A DNA stretch of 64,000 nt, taken from Hepsetus odoe (taxonomy: Eukaryota > Chordata > Actinopteri > Characiformes > Hepsetidae). Position 1 is the first letter of the stretch. Every line of letters begins with the position of its first letter. A program made the translations under genes and the position numbers. The DNA is taken from the NCBI GenBank assembly GCA_017165825.1, contig CM029384.1:18971067-19035066 (forward strand). Reading direction: 5' to 3'. The notes under the pieces are model-generated. The model made no database searches. It saw nothing but the letters and a program-made list of their open reading frames with translations, and was not told the origin of the DNA. Below are positions 1 to 11,253 of the stretch, piece after piece.

Positions 1-130
1 GAGAGGCGCTTTCCATTTCCACCACCAACTCCGCTGCTGCTGCTGCCGCTGGTTGAGGGCACAGATGGGTTGGTGGCGTTGGGGTTGGCAGGGGGAAGAG
101 GGATAGGGCCGAGCTTGGCAAAGTCTGGCA
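1..130 (-). CDS. tnrc6c: tnrc6c, third coding exon (partial, runs off the left edge)
   Basis: TNRC6/GW182 proteins bind Argonaute through Gly-Trp repeats and recruit deadenylases (CCR4-NOT, PAN2-PAN3) in cytoplasmic microRNA silencing. Read on the minus strand, the piece starts right after a textbook acceptor (pyrimidine-rich tract ending in cccacag at 131-140). Its first two bases complete a split codon with the preceding microexon (G+TG = Val), giving V-P-D-F-A-K-L-G-P-I-P-L-P-P. A Ser/Gly-rich stretch ending in GNGKRLS follows. In TNRC6C the segment after AAEQKTKVP is likewise Pro/Ser/Thr-rich and ends in an N-G-K-R motif, so position and composition agree. All three frames are open here; the frame is set by the phase of the upstream exons. 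The GW-rich, UBA, Q-rich, PABC-binding and RRM regions would lie left of the window. Confidence 0.82.
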
Positions 131-1320
131 CTGTGGGCAGAAAACAATAGAGAAATATCTGATTGTGACTATTTAAATCTCTATTTATGTTGAAATGGCT
201 TAGGCTGTAACAAAACAGATCATGCCAAAAAACTGCACAAACACTTGGGAAGCTTTTAAATTTGTGTCTCTAACTAGGTAATTGGTAAATTATAAAATTA
301 TTTGCAACATGTCAGTTTAGTTTATTGTTATTTTTAATTTATATTGAACAATTTACTATTCTTCACATTTCTTAAAGGACTTTCTTATATAATTATTACA
401 GGTTTATTGTTCTTAAAAAATAGTTATCCTTCAAAGCCTTCGAAATCACCTTAGTCGAACAAGCATGAACAACCATTTGAAGCTGTGGCTGGTCAAAAAC
501 ACTGAAAAAGGTACTTTATTGACCTCACATTTTCACTCGTTCCTGAAATAAAATTAAGCTTAATGTAGTATGTAAACACTATTACTGAATGAATACCACA
601 TGTTACATATCATTCAAACTCCTATCATTGGTCATGCAGCGTCTGTGGAAAAACAGTCCTCTGCCCTGAAGGCTGAGCATAGTGCTACTTAGAATATAAC
701 AGGGTTCAGCTGAAGTCCTGTGTGTCTTTTTATCTATATAAAATGCATAGAGAAATCAAGAATCAAGGAAGATCAAGAAACACTAAGAATATATGCATGA
801 AAAAAGAATCAAAGGCTGCACGCACTAACCCAATATGGCCCTCACTAACACAGTCTACACTAACCCAACACAGCTCCAGGCAGCAGCCAACAGAGCTTTC
901 CCATTGGCTGACAGAGATGATGAGTAGCAGAGTTACATAACAACACAGAGGCCCACTCTTGAGCAGTCACCAGCAGATGGATGTTATGGATTCTGCAGAA
1001 ACATGATTCCTGTACTTTCAAACAGACACACTCCCAAGCAGCCTATTAAAAGTATATTTATAGGGTATTTCCATTGATGCAAAATTATAGTAACATCATG
1101 CCTATAAATAACCCTACCCTCAGCAAACAAGAGGACATTTTTGGCTTGTTAAAAATTTGGACCCCACAACAAGATTACAAACACAATTTCATCCTTTCCC
1201 CACCCCCACAGTCTCTGGGCGAGCAAGGGGCAGTGACGCAAAAACCTGATTAAATCCAGCTCAGCCCCAGAGGAGAGAAGCATCACACTTTTCTATCATT
1301 ATGTCCCTCTCTACCCACTT

Positions 1321-1392
1321 CTGTCTGTCTAGTAAATCAGGTTAGCAGTTCAGCTAGCCTTGCTCAGTGTGTTTTACCATTGTGATTCCCTT
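1321..1392 (+). repeat. 72-bp inverted repeat, left arm
   Basis: Begins ctgtctgtctag and ends tgtgattccctt. The exact reverse complement is at 2202-2273, leaving an 809-bp spacer. I compared the arms base by base and found no mismatch. It lies within the tnrc6c intron and belongs to no family I recognise. Confidence 0.9.
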
Positions 1393-2201
1393 TTCTCTTC
1401 TTTTTTGCCTCTCTCTCCCCTTTCTTCTCTTTCTCTGACTTCAGCTGTCTCAGTGGACCCATTATTCCTGCTGGTCATGGATTAGTTAAAGGATGCACAT
1501 AAAATCCTTAGAAAAAATAGTAAAAAATCAGTTTGATTCTGAAGTTAACGTAGCTAACAAGTCATGTAAGCTCACGCCCCTCTAGCAAATTGCATTCTTT
1601 AACCAATGCACGGTTGTCTATAAGAATATAGAAGTGCTAAGTATTCTAAAAACACAAATGTGACAATTTAGGCATGCAGATGGCATTTTACCTGTTAGTG
1701 AAATCAGACCTATAGCATAGGATACTTTAATAAAGAGTGAAGTTGGAAACTGGGTAACTTTGATCTGAACTATATCTTTAATGCTGGCCTGATTATTTAT
1801 TCTTTTTTTTTTTTTTAAACTTCTAACTGTGCTAATAAATATCCCTTTCCAAAAAAGAGCGTTCTAGGAGCTTGCGGGATCAGAAGACAGTGTTGGCAAG
1901 GGCAGGTTTGTGAGGGGGAGAGTAGAGGGATGAATACTGTGAAAGTGCAAGAATCCAGTCCAGCTGCATGCACAAACATCCCTTACAAAAGTCACCCACA
2001 CAAGGTCCAACACCAATTATGCTATTATTAGCCTCATGTGAAGAGAAATGTTTTAATTGCTCTCCACTTTGGTGATGCTTATATACAAGTACAGTTTCAG
2101 TGACGATCCCTGCTTGTGTTTCTGCCAAGTACCAGCATTGACAGCGCTGGCGGGAGTGCAAGAATGGAGAGAGAAAAGAGCTCAATTTAATCACCAGTTT
2201 T

Positions 2202-2273
2202 AAGGGAATCACAATGGTAAAACACACTGAGCAAGGCTAGCTGAACTGCTAACCTGATTTACTAGACAGACAG
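2202..2273 (-). repeat. 72-bp inverted repeat, right arm
   Basis: Perfect reverse complement of 1321-1392. Sequences outside and inside the arms differ, so the repeat limits are sharp (apart from extra cagaca units on the outer side). Confidence 0.9.
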
Positions 2274-2999
2274 ACAGACAAAAAGACGTTGCAATCTGCC
2301 CCTTTCTAAAAGATGCTGAGATCCTTATGCTTGTCCTTTTGCCCTGCTTCCAACACATCAACTGTTAACTGGGTGCCCAATAAGTCCATTTGTAATACGA
2401 TAATTACTATTACATTGCACCTGTCTGTTATGGTTTAATATTTAACGGTGTACAGACTTCATGGTTTTAAGCATGAATATTCAGACCCCAGCACAAGGAA
2501 AATTAGATATAGATGTTGTAATCATGCAAGGATGTTAAATTATATTTACAAAAAGAACACAATAACTGATGATTTCCCAGGTCAGTTCAGCCAGAACATA
2601 ATTTTTTCTACTCCTTCACCCTCTTTTTTTGATCTTGGGGATTGACAGAAGATGAAAGAGTCGAAAGGAAAGCGAGTGGTTCTGTACTGGCAGGTTGGCT
2701 AAATTACAGGATCTGTTCATGCTTAAGTACAGAGAAAACAACTTCAAGTGGTCTTTATAAAGCAACTGTCTCTTTACCTTCCTCTGCACACCCACACTGA
2801 GCATATGCTGGTAGATGATAATTTGTAATATTCCAAATTGTAATTGTAAATCAAAAAGGAAAAAATAAAATATATATGTAAACTATATGTACCATTGGCA
2901 CTATAGCAACAGAACGCAGAAAGAGAAAAGTGGCGCACCATGGAGGCTACTTTGGCACATACCACCATAAACATTATTCTAGACAAAGGAAACTACTTC

Positions 3000-3125
3000 A
3001 TGGCAACAGTATTCCATTACAGTCTCTTTCAGCAGAATAATGCTCCTTGCCACACTGCAAAAATTTTCAGAAATACTCTGAATTTGACAAAGAGCTGAAG
3101 GTGTTGTCTTGGCCCTTGAGTGTGT
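3000..3125 (+). pseudogene. Fragment of a Tc1/mariner-type DDE transposase
   Basis: The plus strand reads F-Q-Q-N-N-A-P-C-H-T-A-K near 3028-3063, a decayed form of the Q-x-D-N-A-P-x-H-T-A block that carries the second catalytic Asp of Tc1/mariner transposases (here Asn replaces Asp). The following bases resemble the usual continuation (L-K-V-L-x-W-P) but are quickly interrupted by stops. No inverted terminal repeats were seen nearby. Confidence 0.45.
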
Positions 3126-4527
3126 AATTATTATCAGGAGAACTCACTGAAAAAGGAGGGTCTTCAGTTGCTCTTTGAAGTCAGTTTAACATACTAGGCT
3201 AAAACATATGGCATACCAGTGAGCATTGGGCACATAGAAATTGCACACTTCTCTTGAACTCGTAATCTCAAGTAATCTCAAGTAGATCTAATTGTGGTTT
3301 TTGACACTGTAAGACAAAGCTATCCATAAACACAGATAGAAACATTGATTAGAGTGCTATAAATGTGTGTAACAAAGCTGAAAATGTGTTTGTGCGGTGT
3401 GTGTTCCTCGGCTACCAGCATGTTAACATGTTCCTTTGGGTGTCCTTTGGGTACACAAACACACTCTGAAGTCATGAACATCCCTTGGTCCCATACTACC
3501 TCTGTTGCTATGGAGATGCACAAAGCCACTTTTTTTTTTATTTCTTCTTCTACTCAGCAAACACTGCATGTGCATCCTCCCATTCCCTCTGTCACTTGAA
3601 CATTTAATGTAATTTTTCATTATTCATTATTCATTTTTTAAATAGTTCATAATATGTGCCATATTGATGTAAATTAATAAATAAAACTAAGTGCTTTTGT
3701 AGTAACTAAGAAACTGTAGTAACTAAATAAACTAAGTACTTTTCATTTTAAGCGTTTGAACAGCTCAGTCAAATTGAATTTTGTGTATTCATTTTTATAA
3801 ATGACAGAAATACAAATCATACTGGAAAATATTAAAGCAAAATACAAAGCATGCTATTTGTATTTTGCTCTTACTCTTGCAAAGGTCAAATTGTATTTTG
3901 TTTCCAATATGTTAAATTATGTAAATAAAGAGTAACTGTACAATAAAATATGCAGGAGTGTGCTCTCTTTAGAGGATACAGAATTAATGAATGTGAAAAA
4001 TAAATAAATAAATAAATGATTGAATGAACAAAACATTACATTTGACCAGGTTTGCATTTCGAGAATTATTCTCCATAATTAAAAGCCTGTAAAATAATTT
4101 CCTTGTGACAGGACTGTCAACACAAGTTTAGAATTCACATTGTGTCCTGAAATCTGAAAGAGCAGCTAAGATTCATTCACTCTTTTTGGGTGATGATGCC
4201 TTGTAGAGGACAGAACAAATCCATTTTATAATTACAATTTCAAGGATCCGTAACCAAAGGAATTCAACATTAAGACGTTTTTGTAGTTTCACAATACAGG
4301 GTGGCCAAAGAGAATGAAGGTTATTTACATGCATCCTTCATAAAGGCATGATAACAAAGAGCCCGCTTTGAACATTACGAAGGAACATTAGAAAAGTAAT
4401 TTCTTAGCAGCACATAAAACACTAAATAGAAAGCAAAAAATTTAATGTAGTGCTAAAGCCTTTTTAAAGGCTCTACATTTGTGAGGTTAGATTATATATA
4501 TTCTAAATAAATTTATTTTACAATTTG

Positions 4528-4752
4528 AAAGTGTCTATTCATGTCATTGTAAAACGCAGCACAGCACAGCACAGCACAGCAAAATTCAACCTCTGCATTT
4601 CACCCATACACACACGTGCAGCAGGGGGCAGCTATTGAAAACACCTGGGGAGCAGTGACAGGGATGGTACCTTGCTCAAGGGTACCTCAGGGCAACCTAC
4701 TGGTGAGGGAATCGAAGTCCACCTGTGTGCAATCTGAGTGTCACATGATCTG
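4528..4752 (-). mobile_element. tRNA-derived SINE (HE1-like), minus
   Basis: On the minus strand: a degenerate tRNA-like head, then ggttgccctgaggtacc and gagcaaggtaccatccctgtc, then an A-rich unit resembling gggtgaaatgcagaggttgaa. Eight or so copies of the same body occur in the window. A small (cagca)n expansion lies at 4555-4580, within the 3' part of the SINE. The family name is from memory of similar fish SINEs and is tentative. Confidence 0.65.
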
Positions 4753-4837
4753 TTAGTATAAACACACCTTCTCTGAAAAGCTCCACAGCAGAGATAAGAG
4801 CATCTGTCCATAGGACCATAATAAGCCATACACTCCA

Positions 4838-5345
4838 TAGAGCTGGGCTTTATGGAAACGTGGCCAGAAAAAAGCCATTACTTAATGTTACAAATAAGAA
4901 GGCACATTCTGAGTTTGTCAAAAGGCATGTAGGCAACTCCCCAAATGTATGGTGGAAGGTGCTCTGGTCAGATGAGACTAAAACTTTTTGGCCACCACGG
5001 AAAATGCTGTCTGGCACAAACCCAACACATCCCATCACCCCAAGAACACCATTACTACAGTGAAGCATGATAGTGGCAACATCATGCTGTGGGGATGTTT
5101 TTCAGCAGCAGGGACTGGGAAACTGGTCTGAATTGAGGGAGACAGAAAAACCTGTCAGTCTGCCTCTGATTTGAGACTGGGATGGAAGTTGACCTTCCAG
5201 CAGGACAATGACCCAAAGCATACTGCTAAAGCAACACTTGAGTGGTTTAAGGGGAAACATTTAAAAGTGTTAGAAAGTTCTAGTCAAAGTCCAGACCTCA
5301 ATCCAATTGAGAATCTGTGGTCAGACTTGAAGATTGCTGTTCACT
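4838..5345 (+). pseudogene. Tc1-like transposase remnant
   Basis: Plus-strand coding remains of the catalytic DDE domain. Around 4860-5060 it reads N-V-T-N-K-K-A-H and then L-W-S-D-E-T-K, which contains the first catalytic Asp block. Near 5200-5235 it reads Q-Q-D-N-D-P-K-H-T-A-K-A-T, with the second Asp. At 5285-5320 it reads S-P-D-L-N-P-I-E-N-L-W, the conserved third-acid region. Frameshifts and a stop (tga at about 5127) separate the blocks, and the N-terminal DNA-binding part and terminal repeats are missing. It is a dead, 5'-truncated copy. The minus-strand SINE just before it ends where this fragment begins. Confidence 0.85.
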
Positions 5346-5540
5346 AGTGAAAACCATCCAATATGAAGGAGCTGGAGTAAAGTAGGCATGTTCTGTAAAT
5401 TAAATGGTGCAAACTCTCAAACAATCCATTTTAATTCCAGGTTGTGAGGCAACAAAACATGAAAAATGTATTTTATTCCTGACATTATTATTACATCAGC
5501 TGATCACAATTATTGTCTAATTGTAGGCTATCATTATCAA

Positions 5541-5712
5541 ATGGGGTGGTGGTGGTCTAGTGGTAGGACACTTGCCTATTTAAGAGATTGCAGGTTTGAA
5601 CCCTGAGTTGCTCCATGGGGACTGTCCCTGTAATCAGGAATTAGAAGTTGCTCTGGATAAGAGTGTCTGCTAAATGCCTTAAAAATGGGGGGGAAAAAAA
5701 AAAAAAAAAATA
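5541..5712 (+). mobile_element. V-SINE-like tRNA SINE with L2-type tail
   Basis: tRNA-like head with an A box (ggtctagtggtaggacac) and a B box (aggtttgaaccc). It is followed by tgagttgctccatgggga and the L2-derived tail ctctggataagagtgtctgc-taaatgcc, ending in poly(A). This tail is the hallmark of fish V-SINEs mobilised by L2 LINEs. A fuller copy is at 29344-29548. Confidence 0.75.
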
Positions 5713-6732
5713 AATAAATTGAAATGTTCAGTTTACAAACAATGTAAACAACTATGTGTTTTCATTTGTTGGGTTGAGGCTAAAAATTTGTATTTGTTTT
5801 TTTTTTTATTCAAAAAATCATTTACAAATCAAAAAAGCATTTACTAAAACATGTCACCAGTTACAAACACAACTGAAGTCTGAATATTTTTGCCTGGTGA
5901 TTAAAATGGGCCGGTGCTACCCTTTAGAGGGCAGCGATGATTAATTTTTACTGGAATGAGAAGCAAAGAAGTAAGATAACCCATCAGAAATGTATCCACT
6001 TTAGGCTTTGGAACTTTAATAGTATGCAACAAAACAAACAAACTTATTTGTTTAAACAAATTTAAATGGTACAGCTGACTTTATTTATCTTGACATTTTC
6101 ATTGTCATTAATTATAACAAAATTGCCTTTTAAAAAACATATGTTCTTTCCCTGGACAGATCCATGTATCCAAAATATTTGGGAGGTTTTAATCAGCTGT
6201 GAAATATGTTTACAGTGTGCCATGGCATGTCATCAGCCAGAAATATTTTCCAAAATATAACTTTTCATCATCAAGGGCACAAGTATCAGAGCAAGGATTC
6301 CTTCTCTTCAGCAGTTATTTTATTCCTCATGTTTAATCTCAAAGGGCCAAGCAGAGGCTCAAGATGTTAATTAGCGGATCTTAAATATGCAGCTGTATTT
6401 AAAAGGTTGGCATTTTCTCAGAGGCATGCACATTAAGCAGAGTGAAAGATGAAAGCAGCAGAATGGGACCAGCTCGGCAACAGAAAACCCGAGTGACAGG
6501 GAACGTGACTCTTTGGAGAGGTCGTGATCGTGCTCAATTATTTCTACTCCACAACAACCCTTTAAACACCGTCTCCATTCACAGAATTTCACGAGGCACA
6601 CTAAATGCAAAAACCATTCATCTGATGAAATATTCAATTCACTTCAAAGAGATACACGTGAAATTCACTTCTGGTAGTGCCAACATAAAAGAAAAAGCAA
6701 CTGCTTTGCATTATTATATATGGTAAATCATG

Positions 6733-6838
6733 GGGCAGTGGGGGCCTAGAGGTAAGGGACTCTGCTGCAGGATTGGAAAGTTGTTGGTACGAATCCCTGG
6801 TAGGTTGCCCTGGGGTACTCTTGAGCAATATTCTTGTT
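6733..6838 (+). mobile_element. SINE head fragment (HE1-like)
   Basis: Reads gggcagtgggggcctagagg, a B-box-like ggtacgaatccc, then ggttgccctggggtactctt. It stops abruptly at the palindromic (TA)n block 6839-6899. Confidence 0.6.
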
Positions 6839-6850
6839 CAAACCACCACC

Positions 6851-6887
<37 letters not shown>

Positions 6888-6899
6888 GGTGGTGGTTTG
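6839..6899. repeat. Palindrome with (TA)n core
   Basis: Arms caaaccaccaccat (6839-6852) and atggtggtggtttg (6886-6899) are exact reverse complements. The intervening (TA)n is itself self-complementary, so nearly the whole 61 bp can form one hairpin or cruciform. Confidence 0.92.
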
Positions 6900-7187
6900 T
6901 TTGTTATGAGATAAGGCTACACCAGATAGGTAAGTGAAAAGTTACAAGAAAAAAAGTTAAAAGGCAATGTGCCAGCAAACAGAAGATTTCTCTTTTGCCA
7001 CTCTCTCACTCACATCCCTCCTCGCCACTCCTTTATCTTACAAGAACTTTTTAGGGAAGTGGTGTGAAGTCACCAGGCTGTATATAACCACATTCTTTCT
7101 TTGACTTCTTCTCTGGCCAGCATTGCGGTTCAGAAAGTGAACAGGCTTCCCTCATGAACAATAATAGTTCACAGTAAATAGCTGCTG

Positions 7188-7275
7188 TGATGAACTGCCA
7201 ACCTGTCCAGGGTGTTTCCCTGTCTTTCACCCTGTGAGAGCTGGGACAGGCTCCAGCACGGCCGGAAACTCTGCT
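7188..7275 (+). mobile_element. Decayed Rex3-type/SINE tail
   Basis: Diverged version of the common tail: gccaacctgtccagggtgtt, cctgtgagagctgggacagg, ctccagcacggccgg. No head and no (GATG)n end. Old copy. Confidence 0.5.
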
Positions 7276-8002
7276 AAGGACAAGCTAAAAGCTAAATAGC
7301 TGCTTAAGTAAACTGTGTATTAGGTCATGTCAATAAAACAGTAATAATAATTAGCTAAACCAGCTTTTTTTTTTTTTTATTTAATGCATAATGACTCATT
7401 AGGACCAGTTCTACTAAGAATAAGAATAACATTCTGGACAAAACGTACCTTGTCAGCTTACATATTATTGTATGTAAGGAGCTATGAAAATGCAGTAAGG
7501 AGTAAGGAGCCATGGAAACGATGTACACAAGGTTTTATTCAAATCATACTGAGCTGGAAGTAAATTCTCCTTAAATTCTCCATGCATTTGTTATGAGAAG
7601 AACAGATAACTGTCCAAATGTTTTTTCTTATTGGGTTTCTTAAGAAAATAACACAAGCTTGATAACTTCTACAAAATGCAGCAGATCCTAACAACATTGT
7701 TTTTATATTTACTCTGCTGGCATCATGTTTAGAAAGAACTGTGTTGTCTTTTAGGAGTCAACAGATACTGGCCTCCTACTAATACCCTGCACAATTGACA
7801 TTAAACTAGAAGTGATCTCTTTCTATTAATACCGTACTGAACTGTGGATCTAATTATCTTTCCCCATTAGGTCCAGGACAGCTTAAAGAAACTTATCTTT
7901 ACTGAGGTTTTGTTTAAAAATGTATTGTAGCAAATTATACTTTAATAGACTATATCCTTTCACCTAACCTGTGTTTGTGTTTGTGTGTATTTTTCTTTTT
8001 TA

Positions 8003-8060
8003 TATATATATATATATATACATACAGTACTGTGCAAAAGTTTTAGGCAGGTGTGGAAAA
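8003..8060 (+). mobile_element. Terminal repeat of a Tc1-like element, next to (TA)n
   Basis: A (TA)n run ends at 8022 and is followed by cagtactgtgcaaaagtttt and aggcaggtgtgg, the terminal sequence of a fish Tc1 family. The same terminus in inverted orientation is at 62457-62484. No transposase is seen beside it, so this is a solo end or short internal-deletion derivative. Confidence 0.55.
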
Positions 8061-8224
8061 ATGCTGACCTCAAGACCTCAAAACCTCAAAAGACAACTGG
8101 CAGTATCTTGGTCTTGGACTGGATGATAGAAGTATGTATAAGTAAGTATATGTAGGACAGGTGTGTGTGAGGAGCTACGTGTATACAAACAATGCAACAA
8201 TAACCCTATCAGGTTGCAAGCTTA

Positions 8225-8228
8225 TGTG

Positions 8229-8259
<31 letters not shown>

Positions 8260-8265
8260 CTGTGT
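8225..8265 (+). repeat. (TG)n microsatellite
   Basis: About 40 bp of tg units with one tgcg interruption. Translated frames through it are artefacts. Confidence 0.9.
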
Positions 8266-8759
8266 GTGCACGAACATAGCATGGTCACAAACCTGAGGTG
8301 CTGCAATCTGGAATGATAACAATGGAAAGGGCAAAAAAAAGGAAGGAAAAAAAAAATGGTATAAAAATGGCCACCTTCCATCAAATGCAGGATTCATAAT
8401 AACAAGATGCTCACTTGAGTCATGAAATAAACTTTACTGGAGTTCCTTATTTTGTGTGTCTAAGTATGTGTGGGTGGTAGAAAGAGTGTAACGGAGAAGG
8501 AAAGACATTAACAGAGACTGAGAGCGCGCAAGAGAGAGCGTAAGACTTTCAGTGGTATTCCGCCAATTCTCCAGATAGTGTCTGACCAGAAGTCACAGGG
8601 AATTCTCTGCAGTGACTCACAAAGACAGAGCAAAGGGACAAAAAAAGCTATGAGTCTGCGAAAGCTGTAATTTGATGAGTGCATACAGACAGCAGATCAT
8701 CTGCAGCCAAAGGAATGTGTAAGTCAAAAATGCTAACGGCATTAACACTTAAGTGTGCG

Positions 8760-8760
8760 T

Positions 8761-8800
<40 letters not shown>
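8760..8800 (+). repeat. (CA)n microsatellite
   Basis: About 40 bp of ca units, with imperfect ca-rich sequence again at 8884-8945. Confidence 0.9.
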
Positions 8801-8802
<2 letters not shown>

Positions 8803-9442
8803 AAAATGTATCCAAAGGCTAATTTCAGAGTACCAGCACCAGCAGATGCTCTAATCAGTATTTTGACTATGTACCTTGAATGGACACACACACAAATGCA
8901 TGTACCTACAAAGACACACATGTGCACAAGCACCCACACACACACTTTACCCATCTTGCCACAAATATTTATTAATCAGTTAGGGCCTCACTCTGAAAAT
9001 CATTCAGCAGAAGAAGTCAAATAAACTGCTCCAAAATCTTTTGGAATAGAAATGCTTTGCATATTATTAGAATGTTTAATGATTAAGGTTTTTCCCTTCT
9101 ACTATTAAGTTTGGAGATACACTTTTCGAGTTATATATATTTTTTTATCCATGCTGAATTGATCATATGATTTATGTACTCAATCTGAAATATTGAAATA
9201 CACTACAGGAAGTGTGGGGTGTGATTATGGCTTTGCAGCTAGAAATAGATAATTCAGCTGGGGAGTTCAAACACCCACTGATGGGATGATTGAGCAGGCC
9301 AATTTGCATTTGGAACAGCAGTGTCTTCACTTCACTTGAATTTATACTTACAATAAAATAATGCACAAAACTGTGTGTATTCATTTTCATTAATGGGTAT
9401 ATTAAGACACGTCCTTTGGTCTGTTCTTGGCTTGAAGCTTTC

Positions 9443-9690
9443 TGTCACGGTAGGCGCCCTGCTCTGGCTGTGCACAAAAAGGTTCAATGAACCTGCTCCT
9501 TCAAACCACAGGTGTGTCTCATTGGGGACCTAATGAGTCCCAATGAGGAAGAGCAGAGTGTCGGTCATTGTTTATGTGACTTCCATTGTTTAAGTGGTTC
9601 CTGAGTTCTGGCTATGGTTAATAAAGTTGAGCACAAGACTCCTGGCTGTGCATTTACGCTCGAGCACTTTCTTTGCATTGGAACATTACT
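9443..9690 (+). mobile_element. Solo LTR, Gypsy-like, subfamily C
   Basis: Starts TGTCACGGTAGG and contains the stem arms gccctgctctggct (9456-9469) and aggaagagcagagt (9546-9559, imperfectly complementary). A hairpin cattggggac / gtcccaatg directly abuts the second arm, and a polyadenylation signal (aataaag, about 9619) comes before the end near aacattac. The layout matches the better LTRs at 23230, 26061, 26784 and 37971. The right boundary and target duplication are unclear. Confidence 0.6.
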
Positions 9691-10328
9691 TAAGACATGA
9701 CTAATTCACATGTCCATGAGAAGGCAATGCGCAAAAGATGAATATAATAAGAAATGCCTTTTAAGAAATTCTAATAAAAACTTTCTTTGAGAGAAAGTGA
9801 AAAAGGCAAACTCACAAAGTCTAATTCCATTTCAACCACAGTGCACATAAATAGCGATACAACAGAGCAAAAATTCTTGAAAAGTAAAGAATACCTGAAA
9901 TCAAACTACAAAGTGGTCCACTACAGTACATTTATAGCACTGCACCACATTTGGGGCAAAACATGTAACAGGTCCTTCTTAATGGCTTTTCATTTACAGA
10001 TGAAAGCATCTATTTGCAATGTCTATCTTGATGATAGGACAAGAAATTCCAGACATTGTCTAATCCAGTGGCTTCAAAATAAAGAAACTAGCTGTAAAGA
10101 AGCTACACATTAGCCTCAGAGAGCTAGCTGCACAATGAAAGTATAGGAACCATAAGCAGAACCAGACAAATCTAGCTATTGAAATTACAGCCTTAAGCAA
10201 CTGCAGTGTGTATCAGACAGCTGAATGTCACTTCTGGAAAGGGAGAGACATCAAAACTGTTTATTTTTTTTCCATTTGCAATGAACTTCAGCTTCTATTC
10301 AGTGAAGGAATAAAGCGTCACTACTCAC

Positions 10329-10350
10329 CTTTGGTTTTCTGTTCAGCAGC
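10329..10350 (-). CDS. tnrc6c: tnrc6c 22-nt coding microexon
   Basis: On the minus strand a good acceptor (ttcttcccag) precedes 22 bases that read A-A-E-Q-K-T-K plus one base of a split codon, followed by a strong donor (AAAG|gtgagtag). The preceding exon ends in phase 0 and the next begins with the two bases completing Val, so splicing gives QKK-AAEQKTK-VP. This matches the N-terminus I know for vertebrate TNRC6C and is close to the TNRC6A and TNRC6B equivalents (ATEQKIK, VTEQKTK). It is too short for ORF-based gene finders. Three independent facts agree (splice sites, phase, homologous peptide), so I regard the call as firm. The segment lies in the basic, lysine-rich N-terminal region ahead of the Argonaute-binding domain. 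Confidence 0.85.
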
Positions 10351-11150
10351 CTGGGAAGAAAGATTAGAAGCAGGTCAAGAGGCTGAACTTCTCACCGCAC
10401 ATAACACAAAATCAATAATCATTTGGTTAAGGAGAAGTGAGAAAAAAGAAAACTAAATAACTAGATTGTCAGTAGACAGTGTAAAAGGTAGGTGTAATCG
10501 GTGCTGGACAGTAGTAATTAGTTTAACTTCATTTCCCAGTAGTGGTTGTAGTTTACTTGTAAATTAAAAATTATTTTTTATTCTTCTAGTAGCAATTTAG
10601 CCCTGGCAAACCTCTTACAGTGGTGGACAGTATAACTAAAACATAATAATAAACTAGATTAAACTAACTATAAAATACTTTATATTAGCTGACTGCATGT
10701 TTTAGTTTGTTGTCTTGTAACACAATTTCAATGAATCAGTCAGCAGTGTTGTCATAAACAGGTCAGAATGAGAGTTTTTTTTGCATGAATTTTCTCCTTA
10801 TACTCTAAAAACATAAATTTGCCAACATGTTTTTGTGATTCTACAACTTTGGATTCTTTAAAGAATTTTATTTTTTAGAATCCAAAAGGAAAGCTTCTTT
10901 AGGCAACTAATACATGTCCATGTGACTCCAAATGGGCTTCTATCACTTTTTTGGTGCCTTTACTTAAAAATGTTTAGCCTTTAGTCCTAACAAGAAAAGA
11001 CAGCTTTATGGATGTTCTTATTACAAATTGCTCTTAAATATAATTTAAAAAGGTGAAAGCAGTGTAAAAGGTTAGAATGTAAAAGGTTGTCTTTTTAAAA
11101 ATCTTTTTAAATGTACTGGAGGGGGAGCCATGTCTGAGGAACAGTTTTAC

Positions 11151-11253
11151 CTTTTTCTGAGCAGCTTCTTTCTTTTTCTTTTCTTCTTGCTTTTTCTTTT
11201 TCTTTTCTTCCATCAAATGGTTCGCTTTTTGTGTTTCTTGCTTGGTCTCTCAG
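11151..11253 (-). CDS. tnrc6c: tnrc6c start exon (coding part 11151-11213)
   Basis: Minus strand. Acceptor: a long T-rich tract ending in ctttttag at 11254-11255 (an AG five bases further in is also possible). Donor: AAAAAG|gtaaaac at 11150. The start codon is the ATG at 11213-11211: an in-frame TGA lies at 11252-11250, only 12 codons upstream in the same exon, so the protein must start here. The 21 codons read MEEKKKKKQEEKKKKEAA followed by QKK, identical except for one residue to the TNRC6C start I recall (G for A in EGAQKK); TNRC6A and TNRC6B have the related QLMEEKKKKK / QLMEDKKRKK. The lysine-rich composition is low complexity, but the exact match and the in-phase downstream exons make chance unlikely. 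Bases 11214-11253 are 5' UTR. Human TNRC6C has the same arrangement of a short charged N-terminus split over small exons. Confidence 0.88.

Larger units (their letters stand above)
131..10328 (-). other. tnrc6c intron between microexon and third coding exon
   Basis: A 10.2-kb intron. Besides the repeats listed separately (72-bp inverted repeat, SINEs, Tc1 remnants, a solo LTR, microsatellites), the stretches 131-1320, 2274-2995, 3130-4520, 5703-6730, 7280-8000, 8805-9440 and 9691-10328 are AT-rich and show no gene or repeat that I recognise. The piece around 1195-1270 is more GC-rich and could be a conserved noncoding element. Confidence 0.7.

Noticed and set aside
8175..9024. Histidine/threonine-rich or valine/cysteine-rich frames
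   Set aside because: Translations of (TG)n and (CA)n microsatellites.
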